Part shown: one piece after another, positions 30,495 to 40,879 of the stretch | Layout of the letters: the number at the start of each line of letters is the position of its first letter | How positions within the stretch are numbered: the stretch's first letter is position 1 | Assembly (NCBI GenBank): GCA_964036045.1 | Contig: OZ038390.1 | Location: forward strand, 40,308,525-40,372,524 | Direction of reading: 5' to 3' | Source of the DNA: Eutreptiella sp. 'Long Island Sound 2002' | Taxonomy: Eukaryota; Euglenozoa; Euglenophyceae; Eutreptiales; Eutreptiaceae | DNA length: 64,000 nt | Position numbers and translations under genes: made by a program | Notes under the pieces: generated by a model | The model's input: only the letters and a program-made list of their open reading frames with translations | The model's database searches: none | Told to the model about the DNA's origin: nothing

Positions 30495-32244
30495 TGCAGC
30501 CGCCACATTCACCGTCCAAGCCTTTCCCTTCAACTCCCCAGGCTGAGTGGCTCAGTTCGGCTGGTCCGTTGTCATGGGCACAAAGAAGGCGTGGGGCTTG
30601 TTGCCACCAGGGAGTAGGGAGGCGATTGATGGGTGTGAGCGGAAGGCGGAAAGAAAACTCAATGCAGGAGCACCCAAGTGAAACATTAAAAGACCGCACT
30701 CGACCAAACCATTGGCATTGACCTCTCTCGGGGTCCTTGTGACCATTCTCCGATGAGAGAGGTTGGTGGTGGCAGCTGGTCGCGGAAGAAGCTTGCAAAA
30801 CTTACTTACTCTTACTTACCTACTCTAGCTAGCTAGCTAGCTAACTAGCTAGTGTAGGAGGTGCATTGATTTCATGGTATTACCCTAATGCTAACGGTTG
30901 CGTATGCAACTTAATGTCTCCGGTCCCCCCCCTGTAGGGCAGGGTGGTGAGGAGAGGTGCCGCAAGGCGCTGGTACTGTAATAGAGGTAACCATTCCAGT
31001 AGGTGCAGGCCGGAATGTTAGCGTGCAATGCCATTGAACTGATTTTCATCTCTTTACTGAATTACCTGACACATTTCAATGTAGTTCTGAGAAAGGTCCG
31101 TGCCCTCTCTTGGGTTGCTGAGACTCTGCATAGACTACATGACTTCTGGTCACGGTTCGCCACTCATGCGTGTGCTGAGCCCCTTTGCGGAAGCCTGAAT
31201 TTGTCAAGCTATTTCATTTGAGCATAATTGCATTGGAGCTAGGAAGTGATTTTTCCTCATTTCACTCTACCATGCATCTCATCCTTCACTGCATGGCCGT
31301 CAAGGCAAGCGTTTGACTAGTGACGTATTCTACTCTCCATTCGGATTGCATGTCGTTCATTTCGTTCAGAAAGGACACTCATTCATTGCATTTCACTTTG
31401 CAAATCTTACATTTCATACTTATTGCATTACTTCCTTATTGCAAGGGCTTGCCCGTACCGCTCAACATGCAATATGGTCCATAATTGATCTGCCCTAGGT
31501 AGTTCTATGAGCACCTTTTGCTCAATAGACCCCGAGTTTTGGATCGCAGCGACGAACAATCAATTCGTATCCACTCAACTTTTGTTGATTAACTGCAAGT
31601 TGTGAGGAATGAATCTCTTTTCCAACCCTTGCGATCATTGACCTAGGTCATTTGGTCTGGAGAGCTAGTTTATCCTCAAATTTGCTACCGAACCACTACG
31701 GGTACGTTCCGCTTCGTTAACTTTCGCTAGATCGCCTGGTACAGCCTCAAATACCGGGTTGGAGAGTGCTCAATTGAGTGTGTCTACAGTATCACATTCC
31801 TCATCCCCCCGACCAGACCATCAGCATGACAGACTTAATTGCATTTTTGACACATTCCCTCCCTCATCACACTACACATACAACACACACACAAACACAT
31901 ACCATTAGTCATTTGACTTAGGCGGCTCAAGTTGCATGGTCAAAATGCGCCCAAAACTGCCTCTCCACGGCACTGCGAAAAAATGGTCCTTTTGGGGGGG
32001 ACCTAAAACACAAGAACCAAAAATCCCGTGAAAAGCAATTAACTGGTCCATTTTCCTTTATTTTCAATAATACCGACTGCCCGGGAAAATGATTTATTTC
32101 CACCAAAATGAAGTTCTTTTTTGGGAAAACCACGACTTTTTGTTTCCTATACCAATTATGCTTTACAATAAAAACACCCATGAACTTGCAATCTTTTGGA
32201 AAACCAGTTTTCGAAAACCATGTTGCACGCTGCACGACAGGAAG
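30495..32244 (+). repeat. 1,750-bp direct repeat, right copy
   Basis: Same length as 23120-24869 and about 99 percent identical by eye. Its last 327 bases are the left end of T1, which here continues unbroken to its right terminus, so this copy looks ancestral. Confidence 0.9.
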
Positions 32245-32264
32245 CATTTCTTTGGCCCCCCTTC

Positions 32265-34254
32265 TTTGCGCGAGGCCTCGCACAAACATCAACACAACAG
32301 CGCAATAAAATGCATCACAGAGAAAAATGTGCCCCACAAGGTGACAGCATAAAGATCGTCGAAGAGAAATGCATAGCGCGAGCCCTCGCGCATAATATAT
32401 CAGAACAAGCGAAGAAATTACTTTTTCTTCGGAACAGTTTGCATCTTAGAAACCAGTGCCTTAGCAACGGACGTGTTACCCTTAGGCGATGGCTTTGCGG
32501 GCGCGCTTCTTGGCTGGGACTGATGGGCTGGCTGCTCGAATGGAGCTCCGGCCCCGGTTTCCTCGGACCTCGGCTTCGCTGCCACTTTCTTCGCTGCCTT
32601 GTCCTGGGAGACCTGCGCTTCCTCCTCCTCTTCTTCCTCGCTCTCCTCCTCTTCATCCCCATCGCTCTCGTCGGATTCTGCACCGTTAACCGACTTCGCT
32701 GCCTGAGGCTTGGAGGCAGTCTTCTTCTTCTTGGGGGCTGGTTCCCCACCAGTAGACTTCCGCTTTGCAGGGGCCAGTGCTTCTGCAGCTTGACCTTTCT
32801 CAACGGTCTCTTCCTCCTTCAGCGACAACGCATCAGAACCCACCTTGTCATCGCGAACCCAAAGGGGGATACCACGGTTTGCCCAGTTGGCTTGCTGGTC
32901 CCAATCACCAGACGCGTGCAGTTTCGACTCTTGTGTCAATATGTGGTTCAACTGAGTCTGCACTCTGTTGCCCCAATCGGAAAGATTGTCGGAGGTAACA
33001 CCAAGAAGGTACATGGAAGAATCCGGCTTTGCGTTCAGGCTTTTGTCGTTTTTGTCAGGATTTGTGGTAAACTGTTTGTTGTACCAGTTGTCCATCCACA
33101 ACACAACCCACTGTTGGTGTATTTTGTCCCATGTAGTGTGTAACCTCACTGCGGCCCTCTCCTTCAGCGAAGGTGCGCTGTATCGCGCCAGACCTGACCT
33201 TGCTAAAATGCGACGCTGCGCCCTACTTCCCTCTACCGCAATAACTGACTTTGGTTTTCCCTGGAATGGAACTGCGCGGTGGCGCATCAGCAAATAAAGG
33301 CGCCAGGCCTCCTCTATTAAAACACCAACCCATCCCTTGCCTTCTGCCGCAATCGCCTTTTCAACGCTGCAACGCGTCCGTTCATTTTTGCGCAGACGCA
33401 GAAAAAACACCAACAACAATCGCTCTCTCGTCCCCCTGTTTTAACCCTTCCCACAGTTCTTCTGCCGTGTGGTACGGCGGTTCCTCTGAGCAGTAATCGC
33501 GGAAAACTCCGGATGCTGCGGCCACTGTCTTCTCAAGGTCCACCTCTTTTCGCAGGGGCATTGTTGCTGTGAAGAATAAATGCGTACCTGTATCTATGTA
33601 AAAATTGCTGTTTGAAAAACTTTCTTGATTTCAAACATCAACCTGTCACACAGTTTTCGCGCGACAAATTATTCTGTGATTCGCTTGTCGCATGCACCAT
33701 TTTCGGTTACCTGTAACTGTCTGGTGATCCCACATTTGACTAGTTAATCCTGATTGCGGTACCCAGTTGCGGCGCGCTTCTATCGCTGTTGGGCAGTGAA
33801 GACAGCGGTGACCACAGTATGAAAACCGGAGATGCCGGCAGGACCTCTATGGGCGCCCATGCAGCAGCGCCGCATCAAGGGAATGTACATGCTGTGTAGT
33901 TGGTGGATCTGTCCAATTTTGGTTTCTATGAGCGCTTGTGACCTCCATTGCGCGAGGCCTCGCGCAATGATCACCGAAACTTTAATGTTTTTCATGCGCC
34001 GTTCCATGCGCGAGGCCTCGCGCTTGAAACTGCAGTTTGTTCCGGAACATTTATACTTTTCAAGATTCTTGGGTACACCATTGTTGCAGTTTATTCGTTA
34101 ATAGATCTATCTCTATCACGCAATCCTGATAATGGTACTAAGTTACGTGTATAAATACGACAGGGTTCCATTTTTCGACGACCTGCCTAATGCGTCGTGC
34201 TGTAGCACATTAATCCAACACAAATGAACGTCTTTGCGCGAGCCCTCGCGCAAA
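32265..34254. repeat. Five dispersed GCGCGAG-type palindromes in T1
   Basis: Sites: 32265-32286, 32376-32391, 33947-33968, 34008-34023 and 34233-34254. The core is GCGCGAGGCCTCGCGC or GCGCGAGCCCTCGCGC. The site at 33947 is a perfect 22-bp palindrome. Flanking bases also pair in most copies (TTTG with CAAA, ATTG with CAAT), which points to selection for a hairpin or dyad or to a mobile palindromic unit. None was noticed elsewhere in the window. Confidence 0.8.
32418..33419 (-). CDS. T1-encoded protein of unknown family (possible transposase or accessory)
   Basis: 333 residues. The N-terminal two thirds are a normal, Trp-rich globular sequence (TTWDKIHQQWVVLWMDNWYNK, ASGDWDQQANWANRGIPLW). The C-terminal third is low complexity: Lys-rich (PAPKKKKTASK), then a run of more than ten acidic residues near plus 32617-32660, then a Lys/Pro tail ending KKK. 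A globular head with a Lys and acidic tail suggests a DNA or chromatin-associated protein. The WMDNWYNK stretch could hold a catalytic Asp, but I cannot place it in any transposase family. ATG at 33419; the stop is TAA. It is the only long frame in T1, so transposase is the default inference. Confidence 0.55.
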   Translation of the reverse strand: MLLVFFLRLRKNERTRCSVEKAIAAEGKGWVGVLIEEAWRLYLLMRHRAVPFQGKPKSVIAVEGSRAQRRILARSGLARYSAPSLKERAAVRLHTTWDKIHQQWVVLWMDNWYNKQFTTNPDKNDKSLNAKPDSSMYLLGVTSDNLSDWGNRVQTQLNHILTQESKLHASGDWDQQANWANRGIPLWVRDDKVGSDALSLKEEETVEKGQAAEALAPAKRKSTGGEPAPKKKKTASKPQAAKSVNGAESDESDGDEEEESEEEEEEEAQVSQDKAAKKVAAKPRSEETGAGAPFEQPAHQSQPRSAPAKPSPKGNTSVAKALVSKMQTVPKKK

Positions 34255-34447
34255 GAATGGTCACCAAACAATACTTTTCCCTGTCTCGCCCATGGGACAC
34301 ATCATTCTTATAGAAATATTTAATCCGCCATAATTGTTTGCGACGCTTTTAAAATATCCAGCAAAACAACTATTTTTTGATGCCTTTGAAACCTGTCATT
34401 TTCCTACCTTTTCCTTCGTTTTTGACCAAGCAACTTGAGCCGCCTAA

Positions 34448-36879
34448 ATTTGATTTTTCCATTTGTTCTCTTTGGATATCACACTCTGAGGATTTGCTGT
34501 AGTACCACATCCATCAAACTTTTGCCTACGAGCCAATTTCTAAGTCATCTCCTTCGTGTAGATAGTCAGTGTCCGCTTACAGGACGCGGCATTGGTCTCA
34601 CCCCGCCACGTCTTTGTTGTGTAACACAAGTGAACAGGTTTAAGCTTGGTCACTTAGCCTGTGACTTGGCTATTGCATTCCGCGATGTGTTAGTGAAGAG
34701 CCCTACGCCGGTAGCCACCGAGACCAGCGGTGCACTACGGTAGGCTCATTGAAAAAGATTATTGAAAGGTATCGAAAGCCTACAGTAGTGGGCTTCTACC
34801 CTCGCGCGGGTAGATAAGTACTTTGTCTGCAGTGGGATAGACCCCTTCTCTTGCAGTAGAGATAGATGACGGAGTTAAGCTTAAAGAGGATGGCCTGAAT
34901 CCTGCAATTCAGTTGAGCGGAATTCACTCTTCATGTAGGAACACAGGCCCCTGCACGGATGGCTTTGAAGAACCATCTGCTGGGCAAGGGGCTCGCCGTA
35001 ATTGGTCTTCCGGTAAGGTACAGAACACACTTTAACTACGATAGCATTTTTCGGAGATTTACTACTTCTACTTGTATGAGACAACTTGACAACGATACAT
35101 TTCGCGCATGAGGCAGTGGCGACCCTCCAGTCGTGTAGGATATCCGTTGGCTTGCACTAGAGCTGAACGGCGTTCCATGAAAGATCCGACCTTTCAATTT
35201 GTTTCACTCGTTACTTACCTACTTCGTTTCCAACCAACCCTAGGGGACCAACACACCCCTACCCGTGAACCCAACCCCTACATGCACACATACAATTCAT
35301 TGGTTTTGTCATCTTTAGCACCTTGTCACAACCCATACATCTTCTTTCTCTGAATTTACATGATGAACACACTTCTACATTTTCACCCTTTCGTGCAAAT
35401 TATTTGCTTTGGTATTCTAAGTCATTTAGGACATTTCTACACAAATCAGAATTTCTGCTAGCTTCATATCTCATTAGATTCCTCCGGGCTATGTCCTTCT
35501 GTATGTAACCCAATAGGACCGCGATGCATATTGCTTTATGCTGCCGTGATGGAATATTCATTCTTTTGTACATGATTTCTAGGCATGTTAGGTAACTGAC
35601 GTTTCAGCTTTGTTTTCAGAGATAGCCAGAAAGTATGAGTAAAAGGTTGGTAATGACGGACTATATCTTTCAACGTTTTTTTGGTTGAAGTATTAGTATA
35701 AATCCCCATACCCCCAGACGGATCGATCCCCATGGCCGGGATAAGAAAGAGCGGATCCGAGTCAGATGATGTCTACTCATCGTGACTGCCCCCCCCCCAC
35801 ACACTTTGAGACACCTTCTCCCCGCTAAACTAATCAACAGTTAGTCATTGCTGATGCTGCCTCGCTTTCTCTGTCCATGTAATGCAGGCCACGAAACCCA
35901 TTGCATCAAATAGGTACCAATGCATCCATTGCATTAGGTAGCCACATGTAATGCGTCCATTGAGTAAGGTGGTATATCCTCTCTTTGGATGACGAAGACA
36001 AGTCATGTCAATAGACAGCTTGGGCAGAGCTTGAATTTCCAGTTTAACCCCACATGTTGCATTTCATTCTCAATTGGTATTGATTTTCCGTATAGCTCAT
36101 TGTAACTTATACGTCTACACCCAGGTGCATTACACTTACCCTCAATTTTTGCCTGAAGATTTAGGTTATCATTGTTCATACTTTGTGTGCTAGCTTTTTG
36201 CTTAGTGTTTCTCATGTTTCATTTTGAGCCGTACCATACTCAAGACTTAGGAACTTTACCCTCTTAGGTGGAGATACATCTTTACCTCTAGGAAGGGGGT
36301 AGTAAGACACTACATTAGACACTCAGAACATTCAATATGAGCGTTCCTGATGCCCATACCCCTCCTTATGTTAGATTATCAGCTTGTCATGAACCTTCTT
36401 AGCGAATGTGCATGAAGCTTAGGAAGGGGGTGTAATAAGTTGGGGCATTTGGGCCTCTCAGAAGCTTCCTGAAGGATCTCTACTAGACCTCTCCAAGCTT
36501 CAAGATTCTAGAACACTAGGATATTTGCTCACATGTGGCTTATATTCCAAGCCTAGATTTTACTGCCAGAGTCTACTGCTCTTAGGTACACTACAGAGAG
36601 CAGAGATCTAGGATACATTAGTAGCCATACATGAATCATCACATTCCATATGCTTATAATGTTATTGAATCATGTTTTATAGCATTTTAGAAGGTTGTAA
36701 TGTATTAGAAGCTATTGTGAAGCTATTTTGAAGCTTCAGATGGCCTGTCGCGACTATCGCCACCTGCTGTCGGCGACAGCAATTTACGTAATGTTGCTAA
36801 GGCCTGTGATAAGATAGACGACTCAGAAAGTTGCTAAAATATAGGTTTTATTGCCTTTTAATGAGAATTTATTGTTATA
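34448..36879. other. AT-rich intergenic stretch
   Basis: No gene recognised. Short related blocks around GCATCCATTGCATTAGG lie at about 35880-35965. A stem CTGTCGC with GCGACAG lies near 36747-36780. Confidence 0.3.
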
Positions 36880-37105
36880 TCACTTTTCTTGTTATTTAGG
36901 CATGTGAATCCGTATTACTGGACCAGCCAGCCGGTCCAGCTCAATGTTCGTTCACGACTTGGTCTTCTTGCTGCTGCCTACTTTGTGCTTGCCAAGGGAA
37001 TCAACTGGAATGGAGAAATTCATTTAAAAGAATTTGATTTTGAAGTGCAAGACAAGGACAAAAAGGGTTTATTGTGCACCTTAAGTAAGTTGGCAAGACA
37101 GGTAC
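36880..37105 (+). repeat. Dispersed repeat, copy 2
   Basis: Partner of 17042-17257. The frame is open here from 36889 (NPYYWTSQPVQLNVRSRLG). It includes the 17 bases GTAAGTTGGCAAGACAG at about 37084-37100 that copy 1 lacks. Confidence 0.75.
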
Positions 37106-37267
37106 AAGCACAATACACCGTTCCAACATTGTCAAATGGTTTGTAAAATACAAGGGGTACGACAAACCTGAGTGGAGAGAGGCATCTGAATTCATGCATG
37201 ACATAAATGAGGAATGGCTGCGCTACAACATCAAACACAAGATTGATGTCGGGTTAAAGGACATATG
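36889..37267 (+). pseudogene. Chromodomain-like retroelement remnant with possible 17-nt intron
   Basis: The frame from 36889 encodes NPYYWTSQPVQLN, LAKGINWNGEIHLK and FEVQDKDKKG and stops at 37146 if read straight. Leaving out the 17 bases GTAAGTTGGCAAGACAG at 37084-37100 joins it to the frame with VKWFVKYKGYDKPEWREASEF, a chromodomain-like core (aromatic cage positions, KYKGY, EW), ending TGA at 37265-37267. Chromodomains at this position usually end retroelement integrases; no integrase core is visible upstream. Start unknown; a pyrimidine tract with TTTAG at 36898 may be a 3' splice site. Confidence 0.45.
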
Positions 37268-38328
37268 ACAAGCTTTGTCATCAGTACATCCAAAATTTTT
37301 ACAATGGCGCACAGTTTTCGGGGGACATGTGCATATGCGTGATCACCGATGTGTTTCCTCGCTATGTCGTGTATATTACCGCCTTTGATGCTCTGATTGT
37401 TCTCCCCTTTCTGTACAGATCTTACAGAGTTGGAGAAATTCCTTACAGAATTCAGAAGTGGGTTACACATCCTTTTATTTCAATACTTCAGACTGGTATG
37501 CCTGACTGCAGGGCGTGGTGATGACAGTTTTGCATTGGCTTGGCGAATGGCACGCTGTCTCACTGGTGTCTACGCCATGGCCCTTGCGACGTCGTCAGCC
37601 CCCCCCCTTTTTTTTTCTGAGGTTCTGTCAGAGGACAACAGTCTTTTCCTTCCCCTCTCATGTGTTCTTGTGTATGAGCTGTTAATCAGTTATGTCTATT
37701 TTTTTATCCCACCGTTAGCACCTGGGCCCTTCCTTTGGAAGTGGGAGTTCAGAACTGCCAAATTTCACTGAATGTATTGCATGTCTTCTGTGTGTTGACA
37801 CGAATCATGTTGACCTTGTATATAGCAGTATCAGCCAGTTTTCAAGTTCACTCTGCAGGTCATCCGTGAACTCGCCTACATAGTATAGTACGTAGCCGAC
37901 GCCCCTGTGAGATTTAGCTTTCCCTGGCACTGGAGCTGGTTTGTAGCTGATTTCTTTCTTCTGGCACCAGGCGCCAGTTATTATTGGTCAGAGAACGCAA
38001 CGCAACCCCCTGGTCCCCAGCCCAAACGTTGCAGACAGTGCGCCCTCTGAGGATGCAGCATATGTTTACCAGGCATCAAGCCCACTTTGCCCTAGGCATA
38101 AGAGGTACTGGCCTGAATGGCCCCGTGACAAGTAATAGGATTACATTCCCCTTCGCCGATGCTTTGGTGGTTTCTTACGGACGTCGTTTCTTCTTTTTGT
38201 GTGTGATTTTGACATAAAACAATCATCGCTGTTGAACAATCAAGGGTTTGGTTTATGCCCCCCCGACCTAAAGGCATTGAGTCAGGCATACATTATGCTG
38301 TGTCCAACTTTGTAGTCACAGTGGTGCA
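37268..38328. other. Intergenic stretch, no gene seen
   Basis: Short frames only; C and T homopolymer runs near 37600. Nothing recognisable. Confidence 0.3.
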
Positions 38329-38367
38329 GTGACATGTTTGTTGTTTTCTTTCTTCTGTAGACGTGGA

Positions 38368-38480
38368 GTGATCCAGAGAGCAGAGATGATCGGATTCCAG
38401 AGAACAGAGCTGATCGAAATCCAGAGACCAGGATTAACCAGAATTCACAGGCCAGAGATCATCAGCATCAGAGTTCAGCG
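38368..38480 (+). repeat. About five degenerate 24-nt tandem units
   Basis: GATC or AATCCAGAGA-type units repeat and in one frame encode an eight-residue pattern around I/F-Q-R-x-E-x-I (GFQRTELI, EIQRPGLT, RIHRPEII). The frame is open at 38329-38532 after a good 3' splice-like TTTCTTCTGTAG. Whether it is translated is unknown. Confidence 0.45.
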
Positions 38481-38546
38481 TACAGGGATGATTATGGTTG
38501 GTCAGTGGTTTATATATGCATGTCCACAGTGATGTTTCAATTTTTT

Positions 38547-39173
38547 TTTTGCTTCTGTCAGACATCTGTTGCTTGCTTCGCAGGTGTACAGATGTCTTGT
38601 GAGGGGAGTGTAATGAAACAGTGATACACACCCCAACGTGAATCAAAGAGTGCGCGCCCAGCAGAGATCGCGCGCACATTATGGATGATCATTCGCACGT
38701 TGTTGATTATTTATAAATTAACTCAGATAACGCTTCATTCATAACATTGAACGCCCTGTGACATGCAAAAGACGCTGCGAAGTAGGACAGAACTAACTGT
38801 GCATAATGTTGTGAGTATTCTGTACTACACTGCAGGGTCATGCAATTTTAATGATGATTTCGACTGAATCTTGTATGTGCCATTGCTGATTGTGTATTCC
38901 GTGGGATCCGGAGTCGTTGACTCAAAACTCTGCAATTTCGGAAATCTTAAACTAAGATGGAGGTTACACCAATCTCAAAACAAAAGTTGTTGTAGCCTTA
39001 CTGCCGCTGCTCAGGGTGATGCCTTTTGCTTTGTGTTATCAATCCCTTTTATTGTACTGCCAATGCACAGTTGTTGTACCATTTTCAAGCCGATCCGGGT
39101 TCATTTTGCATCACGTATCACAAGACATCTGTACACCTGCGAAGCAAGCAACAGATGTCTGACAGAAGCAAAA
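38547..39173. repeat. Foldback element with perfect 55-bp inverted repeats
   Basis: The 55 bases at 38547-38601 are the exact reverse complement of 39119-39173. Inside each arm AGACATCTGT and ACAGATGTCT form a further 10-bp stem with an 18-base loop. The 517-base middle has no gene. This fits a MITE or foldback element. It ends one base from the E2 LTR. Confidence 0.8.
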
Positions 39174-39174
39174 C

Positions 39175-40879
39175 AAAATTGCTCAAAATGGCCGAAAATG
39201 CGCACACTCATGGTTGGGGCAAATGAGGCACATGCCCGACTTGGACCGGAGTGTGCCATAGGATTCGTATCAAGTCATATGCGTCCAACATATCCTTTGG
39301 GCGTCGCCCAAACCCCTCCGGTTTTGGGAATGGCAGGGTTGCCAAGTGAGCCCATGATTTGGGATCGTCCCAAATCGCCAACATGGCGGCCACGGTACGC
39401 CAAGCCCAAGGGGAGTTGTTCGCCGGGTCCAAGATATGTTGGGCACCGAAGTGTGTACCCCCATATCATACTTGGGTCATGATGTCAATTGAGCGCAACG
39501 TTGAGATGAACGGTCGCCACTTGACATCATGACGGGCCAAAAACAGCAATATTGGCGAAAAAACACGCAAAAGTGCCTTGAAAACTCCACAAATATATTA
39601 TAATATCTTTCGGCTTGGATTGAGTAATCGACCAATCCTTCTAAACACAATGACTCAACACCAATTACCTCCGATTCCACAGATGTGCTCCACTTGGGGC
39701 GCTTTGGAAGGTCGCGCGCGCTGCCTCCCGAGTGGGCACATGCAAATATGGAATATTGCAAAAAACACACCTTGCTCGCAACGCATCGCTTCGGGAGCGC
39801 TCCACAAGCGTCCCTTCACGAAGGTTAGGCTTGCGAGTGTTGGTTGGGAGTACAATGAAGGGCCTCGTGCGATATGGGGTCCATTGGCGGGTTAGTCTTG
39901 GAATGGTGCACCCGCCAAATGGGCACGTAATATGACACCAAATTTGGCATATAACCCTACCCACGCCTTCTACACCCAACCTAGTTGCCTAGAATCAAAG
40001 TATGCCTATATTCTAGAGTAACCTTGGTCCCTTAACACGCATGCAAGTGCTTTGGTCCAAGATCGACCTCCTTTCGGAAAGCCGAATTTTAGCATGCGCG
40101 CAAAATATATTGCCAATATATATATGGAGACCATATATGTACTATCACGGAAGACAAGTGATATGCCCCGGATGTAGAGGCAAGCAAAGAGGGAGAAAAC
40201 GCCAACTCAACATACTGCTACACGTACTTGGACGCCAAGTACGTGAAAAAGCGGACTTCTTGGAGAACACTCAAAATAAATAACCCTTTGGGCCTATGGG
40301 GTTGGGATCCTTTGGCCTCATCCTATGACTATGGGGGGCAAAACCTCATACACAGTGCCTATGAGGCACGTTAGTTTGTCCTTGGGCGCTTGAACGCTCG
40401 TAACTCTTGTTATTTCACTTGGGGGTTCAAGCGCCTTCGGCCGCCCAGATTTTCTGGGAAAAATCTGGGACGCGATGCGTTCTATCAAGGAAAAAATTGC
40501 GGATCACTCGAAGACTGTTTCAGTCTTAACTTCAAGAAAGATCGTTCTACAGAATAATCTAATGCAGCGCACGGAACGTGGGACGACAGGCGGCGATTTC
40601 ACTACAATTGGAAATCGCGGTAGAAATCGGGTATTTCACCGATTTCTAACCGCAAATCGACCAAGACAGTAAAATTATGGTAATTCCACATCGACTTAAT
40701 GGTTAAAAATCGGATTCCAGATTTCGCGGGTTAGAGAACAGGGATATCCCGCTGACAGCCGGTGTCAACGGCTTCCGCACGGGTGTGACGGCTCACAGGC
40801 CTCCGGGCCATGGGCCATAACGGGTGTGACGGCTCACAGGCCTCCGGGCCATGGGCCATAATTTCTGGGTACCGCTTCA
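39175..40879 (-). repeat. E2 3' LTR, 1,705 bp
   Basis: The minus strand begins TGAAGCGG directly after the polypurine run. The part 39175-39765 matches 63408-64000 closely. It includes a 41-bp tandem duplication at 40780-40861. The TGAAGC start is shared with the E3 LTR. Confidence 0.75.
40780..40861 (-). repeat. 41-bp tandem duplication in the E2 LTR
   Basis: Two identical 41-base units starting CGGGTGTGACGGCTCACAGG at 40780 and 40821. It lies near the transcription-proximal start of the LTR, so it could duplicate a promoter element. Confidence 0.9.

Larger units (their letters stand above)
31918..34447 (-). mobile_element. T1: DNA transposon with 29-bp terminal inverted repeats
   Basis: TTAGGCGGCTCAAGTTGC at 31918 is repeated in reverse complement at 34430-34447; about 29 bases pair with one mismatch. 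Flanks are ATTTGAC (31911-31917) and ATTTGAT (34448-34454), a 7-bp direct repeat with one mismatch that may be the target duplication. The 2.5-kb body has one ORF on the minus strand (32418-33419) and five GCGCGAG palindromes. The superfamily is not clear. Confidence 0.7.

Noticed and set aside
23120-32244. A 9.1-kb LTR element with 1,750-bp LTRs
   Set aside because: The right repeat edge cuts through a T1 copy that is continuous on one side only; no target duplicate, primer site or polypurine tract fits.
39208-39482. Open frames on both strands in the E2 LTR
   Set aside because: They change or break in the partner copy at 63441-63714 and lie in non-coding LTR sequence.
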